DNA of 64,000 bases from Micromonospora terminaliae (GCF_009671205.1 NZ_CP045309.1:6590001-6654000), one strand, 5' to 3'. Counted from the first letter of the stretch, positions 25,281 to 34,462 are shown. The notes: a model not told the origin generated them from the letters alone. Program-made: numbers and translations.

Positions 25281-25411
25281 GCCGGCGCGGACCGTGCGAT
25301 CCGCTGAGTCGTCTGCGACGTCAGCTCCCTAGCGGTCGTCGGCGCATGTCGCGCTGGCGGCTCGGCCGGCGCGGACCGTGCGATCCGTTGAGTCGTCTGC
25401 GACATCAGCTC
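25281..25411. repeat. 47-bp direct repeat pair
   Basis: gccggcgcggaccgtgcgat followed by ccg(c/t)tgagtcgtctgcgac occurs at 25281-25327 and 25365-25411, 84 bases apart, differing at two positions. A truncated relative starts near 25251. Function unknown. Confidence 0.7.
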
Positions 25412-25475
25412 GACAGGCGGTGACGAGCGGGCGCCCGACCGATCCGGTCGAGCGCCCGCGTGCGACAAGCGTCGG

Positions 25476-27002
25476 CTACAGCACCAAATCGAGCAGGAGG
25501 ACGCCCGCGAAGCCGACCACCGAAATGATCGTCTCCATCACGGACCAGCTCTTGATGGTCTGCCCGACGGTCAGCCCGAAGTACTCCTTCACGAGCCAGA
25601 AGCCGGCGTCGTTGACGTGCGAGAAGAACAGTGACCCGCAGCCGATGGCCAGGGCCAGCAGCGCCACCTCGGGGCCCTGGAGGGTGGCCGCGAGGGGCGA
25701 CACGATGCCGGCGGCGGTGATCGTGGCGACGGTGGCCGAGCCGGTGGCCACCCGGATGCCGACCGCGACCAGCCAGCCCAGCAGCAGCGGCGACAGGTTC
25801 GCGCCCTTGGCGGCGTCCGCGACCAGGTTGCCGACGCCCGCGTCGACGAGCACCTGCTTGAAACCGCCGCCGGCGGCGACGATCAGCAGGATGCCGGCGA
25901 TCGCCGGCAGCGAGCCGCCCAGGAAGCCGGAGACCTGGCTGCGGCTGAATCCCGTCCGGTAACCCAGGAAGATCATCGCGAAGATGACGCCGGCGAGCAG
26001 CGCGACGATCGGGGTGCCGATGATGTCGAGCGCCTTGCGGCCGCCGGTGTCCTCGGCCAGGGTCAGCTCGCCGATCGCGCGCAGCAGCATGAGCACCACC
26101 GGCAGCAGCACGGTGACCACGGCGGCCCAGAGCGCCGGTTCGCGGCGGGCGCGCGGGCCGGCCGGCTCGTCGATCGGTGCGCCGGGGCGGCCGGCGCCCG
26201 GGTTGACCAGGTCGTCCTCGGTGACCAGGTCACCGTCGGCGTCGAGGCGGCCCTCGCCGGGGCGGGTCGGCCGCCGGTCCCCGCCGACGGCGAGCGGCCG
26301 CCGGGTGGGCAGCAGCGCCTCGGGGGCGGTGGCCGGCACGTACCGGGCGATGAAGTTGCCGAAGACCGGACCCGCGATGATCACCGTGGGGATCGCCACC
26401 AGCAGGCCCAGGGCCAGGGTCAGGCCGAGGTTGGCGCCGAGCGCGTCGATGGCGACCAGCGGGCCGGGGTGCGGCGGCACCAGACCGTGCAGCACCGACA
26501 GGCCGGCCAGCGCCGGGATGCCGATCTTCATGAGCGGCACGTCGACCCGGCGGGAGACCAGCAGCACGATCGGGACCAGGAGCACCACGCCGACCTCGAA
26601 GAAGAGCGGCAGGCCGATGAGCGCGGCCACGCCGGCCATGGCCCACGGCAGCGCGCCGCCGGAGACCCGGCCGACCACCCGTTCCACGATGCTGTCCGCG
26701 CCGCCGGACTCGGCGAGCATGCCGCCGATCATCGCGCCCAGTGCGATCAGCAGGCCGACGCCGCCGACGGTGGACCCGACCCCGCCGCTGAACGAGGTGA
26801 CGATCTTGTCGGCGCTCACTCCGGCGACGACGCCGAGCACGGCCGCGCCGAGGATCAGCGCCAGGAACGGGTGGACCTTGCCCCAGGCGATGAGCACCAC
26901 CACCACGGCGATGCCGAGCAGGGCGGCGACGACGAGCTGGGTGTCACCGGCGTTCGTGAGGGGTTCCGCTGGTGCGGCGAGCAGTGTGACCACGGCAATC
27001 AC
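25476..27002 (-). CDS. GntP-family gluconate:H+ symporter
   Basis: A 508-residue membrane protein with 12-14 hydrophobic segments. GntP-family stretches include WGKVHPFLALILGAAVLG, GFGxT-equivalent FSGGVGSTVGGVGLLIALG, IPALAGLSVLHGLVPPHPGPL, and near the end LSPLLLGWLVAVGIRVATGSATVATITAAG. A hydrophilic loop of about 60 residues in the middle is longer than in E. coli GntT. The GTG at 27002 is chosen (another is at 26993); the long N-terminal extension of the open frame is Arg/Ser-rich shadow sequence. It lies 37 bp downstream of the gluconokinase gene, so uptake and phosphorylation are co-expressed. Confidence 0.9.
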   Translation of the reverse strand: MIAVVTLLAAPAEPLTNAGDTQLVVAALLGIAVVVVLIAWGKVHPFLALILGAAVLGVVAGVSADKIVTSFSGGVGSTVGGVGLLIALGAMIGGMLAESGGADSIVERVVGRVSGGALPWAMAGVAALIGLPLFFEVGVVLLVPIVLLVSRRVDVPLMKIGIPALAGLSVLHGLVPPHPGPLVAIDALGANLGLTLALGLLVAIPTVIIAGPVFGNFIARYVPATAPEALLPTRRPLAVGGDRRPTRPGEGRLDADGDLVTEDDLVNPGAGRPGAPIDEPAGPRARREPALWAAVVTVLLPVVLMLLRAIGELTLAEDTGGRKALDIIGTPIVALLAGVIFAMIFLGYRTGFSRSQVSGFLGGSLPAIAGILLIVAAGGGFKQVLVDAGVGNLVADAAKGANLSPLLLGWLVAVGIRVATGSATVATITAAGIVSPLAATLQGPEVALLALAIGCGSLFFSHVNDAGFWLVKEYFGLTVGQTIKSWSVMETIISVVGFAGVLLLDLVL

Positions 27003-27039
27003 GACCTTCGGTAGTCGTCCGTGCCTCCGGGACGGGCGA

Positions 27040-28581
27040 TCACTGGGGAGGAGCGGTGGGTGGTGGCTCCGGCGGCAGGCTCGGTGCCAGCCGCCGCAGC
27101 GACGCGAACGTCGGCACGAGCGCGTCGTACAGCTCGGAGAAGAGCGGCAGCAGGGCCGCGTACGTGGCGGCGGAGGCTGGGTCCGGGCGGACCGTCTCCT
27201 CGATCCGGACCAGGTCGGCGGCCACCTCGATCGACTCGATGAGGCCGAGCGCCTGCATGCCGAGCAGGGCCGCACCGAAGCTGGAGCCCTCGTGCCCGGC
27301 CGGGAAGCGCACCGGCATGCCGAGCGCGTCGGCGAGGATCTGCCGCCACAGCGGGCTGCGGGCGAAGCCGCCGCTGGCGCGGATCTCGCGTACCTCGTTG
27401 CCGGCCGCCCGGACCGAGGCGAGGACCAGCGCGAGCTGCTGGCAGACGCCCTCCAGCGCGGCCCGGACCAGGTGCGCCCGGCCGTGCCCGTGGGTCAGCC
27501 CCACGTACGCGCCGCGGGGCAGCGCGCTCCAGTGCGGGGCCCGCTCGCTGAGCAGGTACGGCAACATGATCAGCCCACCGGAGCCGACGGGCGCCCGGGC
27601 GGCCAGGTCGAGCAGTTCCTCCTCGGCGTGCTCGCCCAGCTCGGGGGTGAGCGCCTCGTTGGCCCACTGGAGGACGATCCCGCCGTTGTTGATCGCGCCG
27701 CCGACCACCCAGCGGTTCTCGGTCAGGGCGTAGCAGAAGACGCCGCCGAGCGGGTCGACGCCGGGGCGCTCCACCATCACCCGCATCGCGCCGCTGGTGC
27801 CGATCGAGCAGGCTACCTCGCCGGGGTGCACCGCGCCGATCCCGAGGTTCGCCAGCGGCCCGTCGCCCGCGCCGATCACGATCGGGGTGTCGGCGGGCAG
27901 GCCGGTGGCCCGGGCCGCCTCGGCGGTCAGGCCGGGCAGCACGTGGGTGGTGGGGACGAGCTGCGGGAGCTGCTCCTCGGTGATTCCGGCGACGCGGAGC
28001 GCCTCGGCGTCCCAGATCAACCGGTGGATGTCCATGAGGCCGGTGGCGGAGGCGACCGAGTGGTCGGTGACCAGCGCGCCGGCCAGCCGCAGCAGCACGT
28101 AGTCCTTGATGCTCACCCAGTGCGCGACCCGCTCGTGCAGCTTGGGTTGCTGCTCGGCGAACCAGACCAGCTTGGGCAGCGGGGCCATCGGGTGCACCGG
28201 GGTGCCGGTGCGTCGGTGGATGGCCAGCCCGGACGGCACGGCACGCAGCCGCTCGGCCTGTGCGCTGGCCCGCGAGTCCGCCCAGGTGACCGAGGGGGTG
28301 AGCGGGGTGCCGTCGGCGTCCAGCCCGATGAGGCTGTGCAGGGCGGTGCTGAACGACAGGCCGGCGATCGGCGGGCGCAGCTCCTCGGCCACCGCGCGGA
28401 TCGACCCGACCACCGCGTCGAAGATTCGTGCCGGGTCCTGCTCGGCGTAGCCGGGCCGCGGCTCCTCGAGGGGGTAGCCGATCGAGTGGGTGGCGAGTTG
28501 CCGGCCACCGGTGTCGTACGCGACTGCCTTCGTGCTGGTGGTGCCGATGTCCACCCCCACCACGACGGCCGGGTCGCCCAC
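27040..28581 (-). CDS. gntK: FGGY-family gluconokinase
   Basis: A 513-residue sugar kinase. The N-terminal phosphate-binding loop is VVVGVDIGTTSTKAVAYD; GYAEQDPARIF and SGLSFSTALHSLIGLD-like segments follow. GAGDGPLANLGIGAVHPGEVACSIGTSGA and ASGGFARSPLWRQILADALG are the FGGY C-terminal signatures. GntK-type FGGY enzymes convert gluconate to 6-phosphogluconate. The GTG at 28581 has AGGAGG 6 bases upstream, which settles the start. The transporter gene follows. No GntR-type regulator is next to it, so control is probably from elsewhere. Confidence 0.9.
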   Translation of the reverse strand: MGDPAVVVGVDIGTTSTKAVAYDTGGRQLATHSIGYPLEEPRPGYAEQDPARIFDAVVGSIRAVAEELRPPIAGLSFSTALHSLIGLDADGTPLTPSVTWADSRASAQAERLRAVPSGLAIHRRTGTPVHPMAPLPKLVWFAEQQPKLHERVAHWVSIKDYVLLRLAGALVTDHSVASATGLMDIHRLIWDAEALRVAGITEEQLPQLVPTTHVLPGLTAEAARATGLPADTPIVIGAGDGPLANLGIGAVHPGEVACSIGTSGAMRVMVERPGVDPLGGVFCYALTENRWVVGGAINNGGIVLQWANEALTPELGEHAEEELLDLAARAPVGSGGLIMLPYLLSERAPHWSALPRGAYVGLTHGHGRAHLVRAALEGVCQQLALVLASVRAAGNEVREIRASGGFARSPLWRQILADALGMPVRFPAGHEGSSFGAALLGMQALGLIESIEVAADLVRIEETVRPDPASAATYAALLPLFSELYDALVPTFASLRRLAPSLPPEPPPTAPPQ

Positions 28582-28835
28582 CGGTGCACCTCCTCGCGTC
28601 CCGGGGGTCGCGGCGCGTCCCGCCCTGCGGCTGACGTTACCGACGCTCCGACCCGCTCGCATGGCGAAGCGACGCCGCCCGCAGCTCTGCCACCGAACAC
28701 GGAGGGTTCCGCCTAACGTGTCCCGCAATCACCCATTCGGTCAAATCAGCGACTTGCGCGTGTCTTGGCACCCCCGCGCCGCAGTTGACATGAATGACAC
28801 CCCGATTGGTGGGCTCGCGCGGCGGAGGAGTCGGC

Positions 28836-30008
28836 GTGGCGATGACTGATTCGACGGGTTCCACATGGCGTTACCGGTGGGCGCACCGGCACAACAGCCG
28901 GCGGCAGCGGGCCTTCCGCGCGGCCGACGAGGCGTGGCGACACCGCGACGAGGAGCTGCGGCGGCTGCGTACCCTCGCCGGGTCCTTCCACGGCTCGACC
29001 GAGGCTGGCGCGGGCCTGCCCATCGAGCTGGCCCCCGGCGAGGTGGTCTTCTGGACGCTGCCGGCCGCGCAACTGGTCGAGGTACGGCACACCGCCGTGC
29101 TGCCGGCCCCCGAGCTGACCGTCGACCCGGAACCGCCGGTGCTGCGCCCCCGCCGCCCCGAAGGGGTCAAGGTCGTCGACGCCGGGCTCGCCGTGCTCAC
29201 CAACCGGCGTCTCGTCCTGCTCGGCGGGCGCGGCCGGCGCGACTGGACGTACGGGCGGATGACCGGCCTGTCCCACGACCCGGCGGCGCCGGTCACGCTG
29301 ATCCAGGTCCTCGACCGGCGGCGTACCTCCGGCCTGCTGCTGCCCACCGGCGCGGTGGCCGACTTCCGGTTCAAGCTCACCCTGGCCTTCGCCGACGCGA
29401 TCGAGCAACGCGCCGCGGTCGTCGCCCAGCTCGACGAGCTGATCGCGGAGCACGAGGCGGAGCGGCCGGAACGCCCGGCCGTGCTCACCCCGGCCCAGGC
29501 CCGGCTGTCCGGGCTGCTGCCCGGCGGCCGGCGGACCGTCGCGGTCGCCCTGGCCCTGGCCCTCATCGTGCCGGCCATGCTCTTCGAGTCCGACCCGCCG
29601 GTGCGCCCCGGCTCGGACCGGGCCGCCGCGGCCACCCCGGACGCGACCGCCACCCCGGCGGCCACCGCCGCACCCGCGCCACCGCCGATCGCCCCCGCCG
29701 TCCAGGTCAAGCCCAGACCCGAGCCGCAGCACAGCCGACCCACGCCGCCGACCCGCAGCACCACGCCGCGCCCGGCCGCCGAACGCCGCTGCGGCGCCCC
29801 GGCCAACCCCTACGGGTACGACTTCTGCGGCGGCTCCCGGATCCGCAAGCCGGACCGGGGGGTCTGCGACTGGTTCGACTGCGTGCCCGGCTTCTGGTCC
29901 GGCCGCGGCTGGCTCGTGCAGTGCCGCGACGGCACGGTGAGCCTCACCGGCGGGCGGCGCGACGCGTGCGCCGGCAACCAGGGCTTCCGCCGCACCTTCT
30001 GGGCCTGA
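28836..30008 (+). CDS. Single-pass membrane protein with Cys-rich C-terminal domain
   Basis: A 390-residue protein of unknown function. Residues 1 to about 230 are soluble and cytoplasmic, including a PH-like stretch (VLTNRRLVLLGGRGRRDWTYGRMTGLSHD). One transmembrane helix (TVAVALALALIVPAMLF) lies near residue 235. A Pro/Thr/Ala linker of about 75 residues follows, then a 65-residue exported domain with six cysteines (RRCGAP, DFCGG, VCDWFDC, VQCRDG, DACAGN), presumably three disulphides. The six-Cys tail is of a kind common in actinobacterial surface proteins. GTG at 28836 has GGAGGAG upstream; the ATG at 28842 is the alternative. Divergent from gntK. Confidence 0.75.
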   Translation: MAMTDSTGSTWRYRWAHRHNSRRQRAFRAADEAWRHRDEELRRLRTLAGSFHGSTEAGAGLPIELAPGEVVFWTLPAAQLVEVRHTAVLPAPELTVDPEPPVLRPRRPEGVKVVDAGLAVLTNRRLVLLGGRGRRDWTYGRMTGLSHDPAAPVTLIQVLDRRRTSGLLLPTGAVADFRFKLTLAFADAIEQRAAVVAQLDELIAEHEAERPERPAVLTPAQARLSGLLPGGRRTVAVALALALIVPAMLFESDPPVRPGSDRAAAATPDATATPAATAAPAPPPIAPAVQVKPRPEPQHSRPTPPTRSTTPRPAAERRCGAPANPYGYDFCGGSRIRKPDRGVCDWFDCVPGFWSGRGWLVQCRDGTVSLTGGRRDACAGNQGFRRTFWA

Positions 30009-30024
30009 CCGTCCAGCCTGGACC

Positions 30025-30603
30025 CTAGCCGAGGCGCGGCGGGCGGGCCGTCGCCCGCAGCGGGAGCAACCCGGCGAGGACAAGGGCCGCGCCGACCGGA
30101 AGCAGGTCCAGGTTCACGGCGATGGCCACGAACCCGATCAGCGTCAGCACCGGCGCCCACACCGGCAGCAGCCGCGCCGCGGCGGCCCGGTACAGCAGCA
30201 CCAGCAGGCCCACCTCGAACAGCGCCGGCCCGCCCAGCAGCACCAGGTCCGGTGTGTCCACCGCGTCGGCGAAGCGCGGGAACAGGTCGCCGAGGATCAC
30301 CCACACGAAGGCGGCCGCGCCGACCAGGCCGGCCAGCGCCGCCACGTCGTCCACCGCCCGCAGCCGGGTCGAGCGGGTACGCAGCACGCCGTGCAGCCCG
30401 ACGATCAGCGCCGCGAACCCGAGGATGCCGATCAGGAACAGGGTGTGCCCGGTGTTCCACGCCCAGGCGCCCTTGTCGCTGTGCCCGTCCAGCCGGTCGA
30501 TGAGGCGGAGCAGGCCGTAGCCGAGCAGCAGCAGCGACGCGGTCACGGCCGCCGGCCGCAACCAGGGGTACGCGGGACGCGTCCGGATATCGGTGAGGGT
30601 CAT
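30025..30603 (-). CDS. Multi-pass membrane protein of unknown function
   Basis: A 192-residue protein with six hydrophobic segments (for example AVTASLLLLGYGLLRLI, TLFLIGILGFAALIVGLHGVL and LFEVGLLVLLYRAAAA). There are no catalytic motifs. Charged residues are short and loop-like. It converges on the Cys-rich protein gene and diverges from the phosphotransferase gene. The ATG at 30603 gives MTLTDIRTRPAYPW as a natural N-terminus. Confidence 0.72.
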   Translation of the reverse strand: MTLTDIRTRPAYPWLRPAAVTASLLLLGYGLLRLIDRLDGHSDKGAWAWNTGHTLFLIGILGFAALIVGLHGVLRTRSTRLRAVDDVAALAGLVGAAAFVWVILGDLFPRFADAVDTPDLVLLGGPALFEVGLLVLLYRAAAARLLPVWAPVLTLIGFVAIAVNLDLLPVGAALVLAGLLPLRATARPPRLG

Positions 30604-30709
30604 GGCCTCAGCCTCGTCGCCGGGCCGGCCGGGGACATCCGGGCTCACCCCCACCGGCCCCGGATTAACCGTTCGCGTCCCTCAGGGGCGCGCCGCTAGC
30701 GTCCGGCAG

Positions 30710-31879
30710 GTGTCCCGCACCGTGACCCTGGTCCTCGTCGACGCCGACGGCCGGCCCCTCGGCGCCCTGCCCCCGTACGACGTGCCGGAGCCGTGGTGGC
30801 AGGAGGCCGGCTCAATCGTCGGCGAGGCCCGCCGCCGGTACGGCGTCGACGTGGCCGTGCTGCGGCTGCTCACCGGCGACCGCCCCGAACCGCCGGGCGG
30901 CCACGTCACCTACCTCGCTGAGGTCACCGAGCCACCCGCCGTACCCCTGACCCCGGCAACGGCGGACCTCACGCCGCACCCGCTGCGCGCCCCGTACGCC
31001 GAGCCCGGCGGCCCGGCCCGCAGCGTCGCCTGGGCCACCGGCGAGCTGCGCCGGCTCGGCCGGCCGGTGACCGCCGTGGCGCAGCAGCGCACCTGGAACC
31101 TGTCGGCGATCTGGCGGCTCGACGGCCCGGCGGGCAGCGCCTGGCTCAAGCAGGTGCCCCCGTTCTTCCGGCACGAGGCGGCCGTGCTGCGCTGGCTCGG
31201 CACCGCCGCGCCCGCGACCGCCCCCACCCTGCTCGCCGCCGACGACACCGGCCGGATGCTGCTCGACCACGTGCCCGGCGAGGACCGCTACGGCGCCGAC
31301 GAGGCCGAGCGGGCCGCCGTCGCGGCGGACCACCACACCGTCCAGCTCCGCGCCGCCGGAGCGGCCGCCGGGCTGGTCGCGGCCGGCGTACCCGATCTGC
31401 GCGGCCCGGCCCTGGCCGGCTGGATCCGCGACCGGCTGGCCCCCCACGACCCGGGCGTGGCCGCCGACCTGCTCGCCGGCCTCGACGACCGGCTCGACCA
31501 GGTCCGCGACTGCGGCCTGCCCGACACCCTCGTCCACGGGGACCTGCACCCCGGCAACGTCCGCGGCGACGGGACCCGGCGGACCGTCATCGACTGGGGC
31601 GACGCCTTCGTCGGTCACCCCGCCTTCGACATCCTGCGGCTCACCGAGACGCTCGACCCGCCTGTCGCGGGCCGGCTGCGCGACGCCTGGGCGGCGCGCT
31701 GGCGGGCCGACGTGCCGGGCAGCGACCCGCAGCGCGCCGTCGAGCTGCTGCGGCCGGTCGCCGAGCTGCGGCTGGCCGCCGTGTACGCGATGTTCCTGGC
31801 CGGCATCGAGCCGAGCGAACACCCCTACCACCACGGCGACGTGCCGGCCTGCCTGGCCCGAGCCGCCGCAGCGACCTGA
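30710..31879 (+). CDS. Aminoglycoside-phosphotransferase-family kinase
   Basis: A 389-residue protein. The N-terminal 90 residues look like a NUDIX-type fold without the NUDIX box (VTLVLVDADGRPLGALPPYDVPEPWWQEA). From about residue 130 an APH kinase domain follows, with WLKQVPPFFRHEAAVLRWL (ATP-binding Lys/Glu), then the catalytic loop LVHGDLHPGNVRGDG and IDWGDAFVGHPAFDILR as the metal-binding aspartate. Substrates in the family range from aminoglycosides to homoserine and choline, so no substrate is assigned. GTG at 30710 is taken because the longer frame crosses the divergent promoter. Confidence 0.83.
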   Translation: MSRTVTLVLVDADGRPLGALPPYDVPEPWWQEAGSIVGEARRRYGVDVAVLRLLTGDRPEPPGGHVTYLAEVTEPPAVPLTPATADLTPHPLRAPYAEPGGPARSVAWATGELRRLGRPVTAVAQQRTWNLSAIWRLDGPAGSAWLKQVPPFFRHEAAVLRWLGTAAPATAPTLLAADDTGRMLLDHVPGEDRYGADEAERAAVAADHHTVQLRAAGAAAGLVAAGVPDLRGPALAGWIRDRLAPHDPGVAADLLAGLDDRLDQVRDCGLPDTLVHGDLHPGNVRGDGTRRTVIDWGDAFVGHPAFDILRLTETLDPPVAGRLRDAWAARWRADVPGSDPQRAVELLRPVAELRLAAVYAMFLAGIEPSEHPYHHGDVPACLARAAAAT

Positions 31880-31924
31880 CCGAGTCGGGCGCTGGCGTGG
31901 GTGTCGCATCATGGCTTCGTGATC

Positions 31925-32287
31925 ATGCGGAAGCGGCGCCACAAGAAGAAGCACCGGGACTGGTGCAACTGCGACCTGCCCGACTGTGACGGCCCCGGCT
32001 GCTGCGACCTCGGCCTCTTCTCGCTGTTGCTGACCCTCGGCTCGGTCGCCGCCGGCGTGGTGCGCCGCCCGGCCGTGGACCGCGCCGGCCGCGCCGCCAT
32101 CCTCGGCTACCGCCGGTGGCTGTCGCACCGCTGGCCCGCCCAGTGCCGCTACACCCCCACCTGCAGTGCCTACGGCCTGGCGGCCGTGGAGCGGTACGGC
32201 CTCGCGGTGGGCGGGCGGCTGGCCGCCGACCGGGTCCGCCGCTGCCGGCCCGACGTCCCGCGCGGCACCCACGACCCGCTGCGCTGA
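31925..32287 (+). CDS. yidD: YidD-family membrane-insertion factor with Cys-rich N-terminal extension
   Basis: A 120-residue protein. The C-terminal 70 residues are YidD: LGYRRWLSHRWPAQCRYTPTCSAYGLAAVERYG and a closing RRCRPDVPRGTHDP. YidD assists insertion of membrane proteins with YidC. It normally sits between rnpA and yidC, but none of those genes is in this window, so this is a second or relocated copy. The N-terminus is unusual: a Lys/Arg/His-rich run (RKRRHKKKHRD) followed by a cluster of five cysteines (CNCDLPDCDGPGCC) and a hydrophobic helix. A GTG at 31919 is an alternative start. Confidence 0.85.
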   Translation: MRKRRHKKKHRDWCNCDLPDCDGPGCCDLGLFSLLLTLGSVAAGVVRRPAVDRAGRAAILGYRRWLSHRWPAQCRYTPTCSAYGLAAVERYGLAVGGRLAADRVRRCRPDVPRGTHDPLR

Positions 32288-32291
32288 CCCC

Positions 32292-33014
32292 TCAACCCAG
32301 TGGCGCCGGACCGCCGAACACGACCGGGATGCCGGGGGAGTAGAGCACGCTCACCGGCGGCCCGGCCGGCGGCGGCAACCCGGCGGCGGTGACCAGGTCG
32401 TCGTCCAGGTGCAGCAGTTCGGCCCGGTGCAACGGCCACTGCGGATGCCAGTTCGGCAGGTGCAGGGTGCGCCCGTACGCCCGGGTGTGCAGGCCCCAGC
32501 GGGCGGTGAGGAAGTGCTCCAGCGGCGTCGGCTCGCCGACCCGCACCGCCATCCGGCTCGACGCCCCGGCGGGACCGGGCCAGCGCCGGCGGCAGCGGTA
32601 GGTGAGGCGGTCCCCGTCCCGCTCCAGCCGCATCGCCGACCACTTGTACGGCAGCCGCAGGCTCAGCTGCGCGACCAGCACCGGCACGAGGCGGGACGCG
32701 TCCAGCGAGCGGAACACCACGGCCCGCCGCCCGGTGCCGTCGACGGAGTACAGCCGGACGTTGGTCTCCCAGAAGGTGCCGAAGTACGGCACACCCGGCC
32801 CCCGGCCGAGACCGAGCCCGACCATCCGGAACCCGATCAGCCCGACGTAGCTGAGCCCGTCGAGGGTGTCGGGCTGGGTGCCGGGCGGCAGCAGCGGCGC
32901 GACGACCTCCGGCGCGACCGCCCAGTGCAGGAAGGTGAGATCCTGCCAGCGCTGCCGCAGCCAGGCACGCGGGAACGCCCGCACGGGCGCGCAGTCGACC
33001 GGCTCGACGTCCAC
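32292..33014 (-). CDS. DUF2071 (YqjF-like) protein
   Basis: A 240-residue protein of the DUF2071/YqjF family: RQRWQDLTFLHWAVAPEVVAPLLPPG at the start, then YVGLIGFRM, FWETNVRLYSVDGTGRRAVVFRSLDASR, and a C-terminal HRAELLHLDDDLV. The fold is acetoacetate-decarboxylase-like; function is not established. The start is uncertain: GTG at 33014 is used, but a GTG at 33029 adds five residues. It converges on yidD, with 4 bases between the stops. Confidence 0.85.
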   Translation of the reverse strand: MDVEPVDCAPVRAFPRAWLRQRWQDLTFLHWAVAPEVVAPLLPPGTQPDTLDGLSYVGLIGFRMVGLGLGRGPGVPYFGTFWETNVRLYSVDGTGRRAVVFRSLDASRLVPVLVAQLSLRLPYKWSAMRLERDGDRLTYRCRRRWPGPAGASSRMAVRVGEPTPLEHFLTARWGLHTRAYGRTLHLPNWHPQWPLHRAELLHLDDDLVTAAGLPPPAGPPVSVLYSPGIPVVFGGPAPLG

Positions 33015-33038
33015 GCCTCCATCGTGCACTCCGGGCGG

Positions 33039-33911
33039 TCAGGACAGGAACGCCAGCAGGCGCCGGAGGGTCTCGTCGGGTGCCTCCTCCGGCAGGAAGT
33101 GCCCGGAATCCACGGGCCCGCCCTCGACCTGATCCGCCCAGGCCCGCCACACCTCCAGGGGCCGGTACCACGTCGCCACCGGACCGGCGTGACCCCACAG
33201 CGCCAGCACCGGACAGGCGATCCGCCGCCGGCCCCGGTCGGCCCGGTCGTGCTCGTAGTCCAGGGTCGCCGCGGCCCGATACTGCTCACAGATCGCGTGG
33301 ACGGCCGCCGGCCTGCCGAGCTTCGCCACGTACTCCGCCCGCACCGACGCGGGGAAGGCGTCGGGCACCTCCGACAGGTTGTCGAGCATGTGGTCGACGA
33401 TGACCTCCGGCGCCCGCGCGACCAGCCGCTCCGGCACCGGCTCGGGCGCCGCGAGGAACGACCACAGCCAGAAGCCCAGGCTGAACGCCATGTCGGCGCG
33501 GTCGAACGCGTCGCCGGTGGGCACGATGTCCAGCACCGCGAGGCGGCTCACCGCGTCCGGGTGGTCCAACGCCATCCGGTACGCGCACCGCCCGCCACGG
33601 TCGTGCCCCACCACGGCGAACCGCTCGTAGCCCAGCAGCCGCATGACCTCGACCTGCTCGGCCGCCACCCGGCGCATGCTGTAGGGGGCGTGGTCCGGCG
33701 TGCTGGGCGGCGTGCCGCTGTCACCGAAGCCGCGCAGGTCGGTGGCCACCACGGTGAACCGCTCGGCGAGCCCCGGCGCCACCCGGTGCCACATGAGGTG
33801 CGTCTCGGGCATGCCGTGCAGCAGCAGCACCGGCGGCCCGTCACCACCCCGGCGCCCGTGAATGGTGGTGCCGGAGGTGATGACGTCCAGCTCCTCGAAG
33901 CCCTCGAACAC
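33039..33911 (-). CDS. Alpha/beta hydrolase of the haloacetate dehalogenase type
   Basis: A 290-residue alpha/beta hydrolase. LLHGMPETHLMWHRVAPGLAERF is the oxyanion region; VATDLRGFGDSGTP follows. The nucleophile elbow is VGHDRGGRCAYRMALDHPDAV, so the nucleophile is Asp rather than Ser, as in fluoroacetate dehalogenases and epoxide hydrolases. The catalytic His is in DSGHFLPEEAPDE near the C-terminus. The GHDRG...R-ALDHP pattern favours a haloacetate dehalogenase-like enzyme over an epoxide hydrolase. GTG at 33911 is taken because the domain starts there; the longer frame would run through the VOC gene upstream. Confidence 0.82.
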   Translation of the reverse strand: MFEGFEELDVITSGTTIHGRRGGDGPPVLLLHGMPETHLMWHRVAPGLAERFTVVATDLRGFGDSGTPPSTPDHAPYSMRRVAAEQVEVMRLLGYERFAVVGHDRGGRCAYRMALDHPDAVSRLAVLDIVPTGDAFDRADMAFSLGFWLWSFLAAPEPVPERLVARAPEVIVDHMLDNLSEVPDAFPASVRAEYVAKLGRPAAVHAICEQYRAAATLDYEHDRADRGRRRIACPVLALWGHAGPVATWYRPLEVWRAWADQVEGGPVDSGHFLPEEAPDETLRRLLAFLS

Positions 33912-33967
33912 CGGATGCCGCCCCTTCCGGGCCCTCGTGGGCCCGTCCGGTTCAACGACCGGAGGCC

Positions 33968-34336
33968 TCACTCGGGCCGGTGGCACACCGCCTCGACGTT
34001 GTTGCCGTCGGGGTCGCGGACGAACGCCCCGAAGTAGGTCGGGTGGTATTCCGGCCACACCCGCGGCGCGTGCAGCACCTCGGCGCCGGCCGCCACCGCG
34101 GCGTCGTGGAACGCCTGCACGGCGGCCCGGTCCGGGGCGGTGAAGGCGATGTGCGACTCCAGCGGCGCGTCGGCGTCGGCGGGCGCGGGCACCAGCCAGA
34201 AGTCGGGACGGTCTACGCCGTAGCCGATCGGGCCGGGCTCCATGATCCGGCGGCCGCCCAGCGGGGCGAGCACCGCGTCGTAGAAGGCGGCGCTGGCCGG
34301 CAGGTCGCGCACCATGACGGAGAAGTGGTCGAGCAC
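33968..34336 (-). CDS. VOC-family (glyoxalase-like) protein
   Basis: A 122-residue vicinal-oxygen-chelate protein: LDHFSVMVRDLPASAAFYDAVLAPLGG, then SHIAFTAPDRAAVQAFHDAAVAAGAEVL, and FGAFVRDPDGNNVEAVCH, which supplies the last metal ligand. Single-domain members dimerise. The GTG at 34336 has GGGAGG 6 bases upstream. It precedes the alpha/beta hydrolase gene by 56 bases on the same strand and diverges from the ECF42 sigma gene. Confidence 0.87.
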   Translation of the reverse strand: MLDHFSVMVRDLPASAAFYDAVLAPLGGRRIMEPGPIGYGVDRPDFWLVPAPADADAPLESHIAFTAPDRAAVQAFHDAAVAAGAEVLHAPRVWPEYHPTYFGAFVRDPDGNNVEAVCHRPE

Positions 34337-34462
34337 GTGGCCTCCCAGCGATCGTCGATGACCGCGCCAGGCTACGAGCCGCCTGTGACACTTCCCGCCC
34401 GCGCGGTGCCGGACCCGCGCAGGTGGTGGCGGAACGCCCGCCCGGCCTGCTGTGATGTGCGC

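Larger units (their letters stand above)
24969..25475. other. Intergenic region with repeats
   Basis: About 500 bases with no believable gene. It holds copy 4 of the 47-bp palindrome (25018-25064) and a 47-bp direct repeat (25281-25327 and 25365-25411, two mismatches) preceded by a partial third copy near 25251. Confidence 0.7.
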
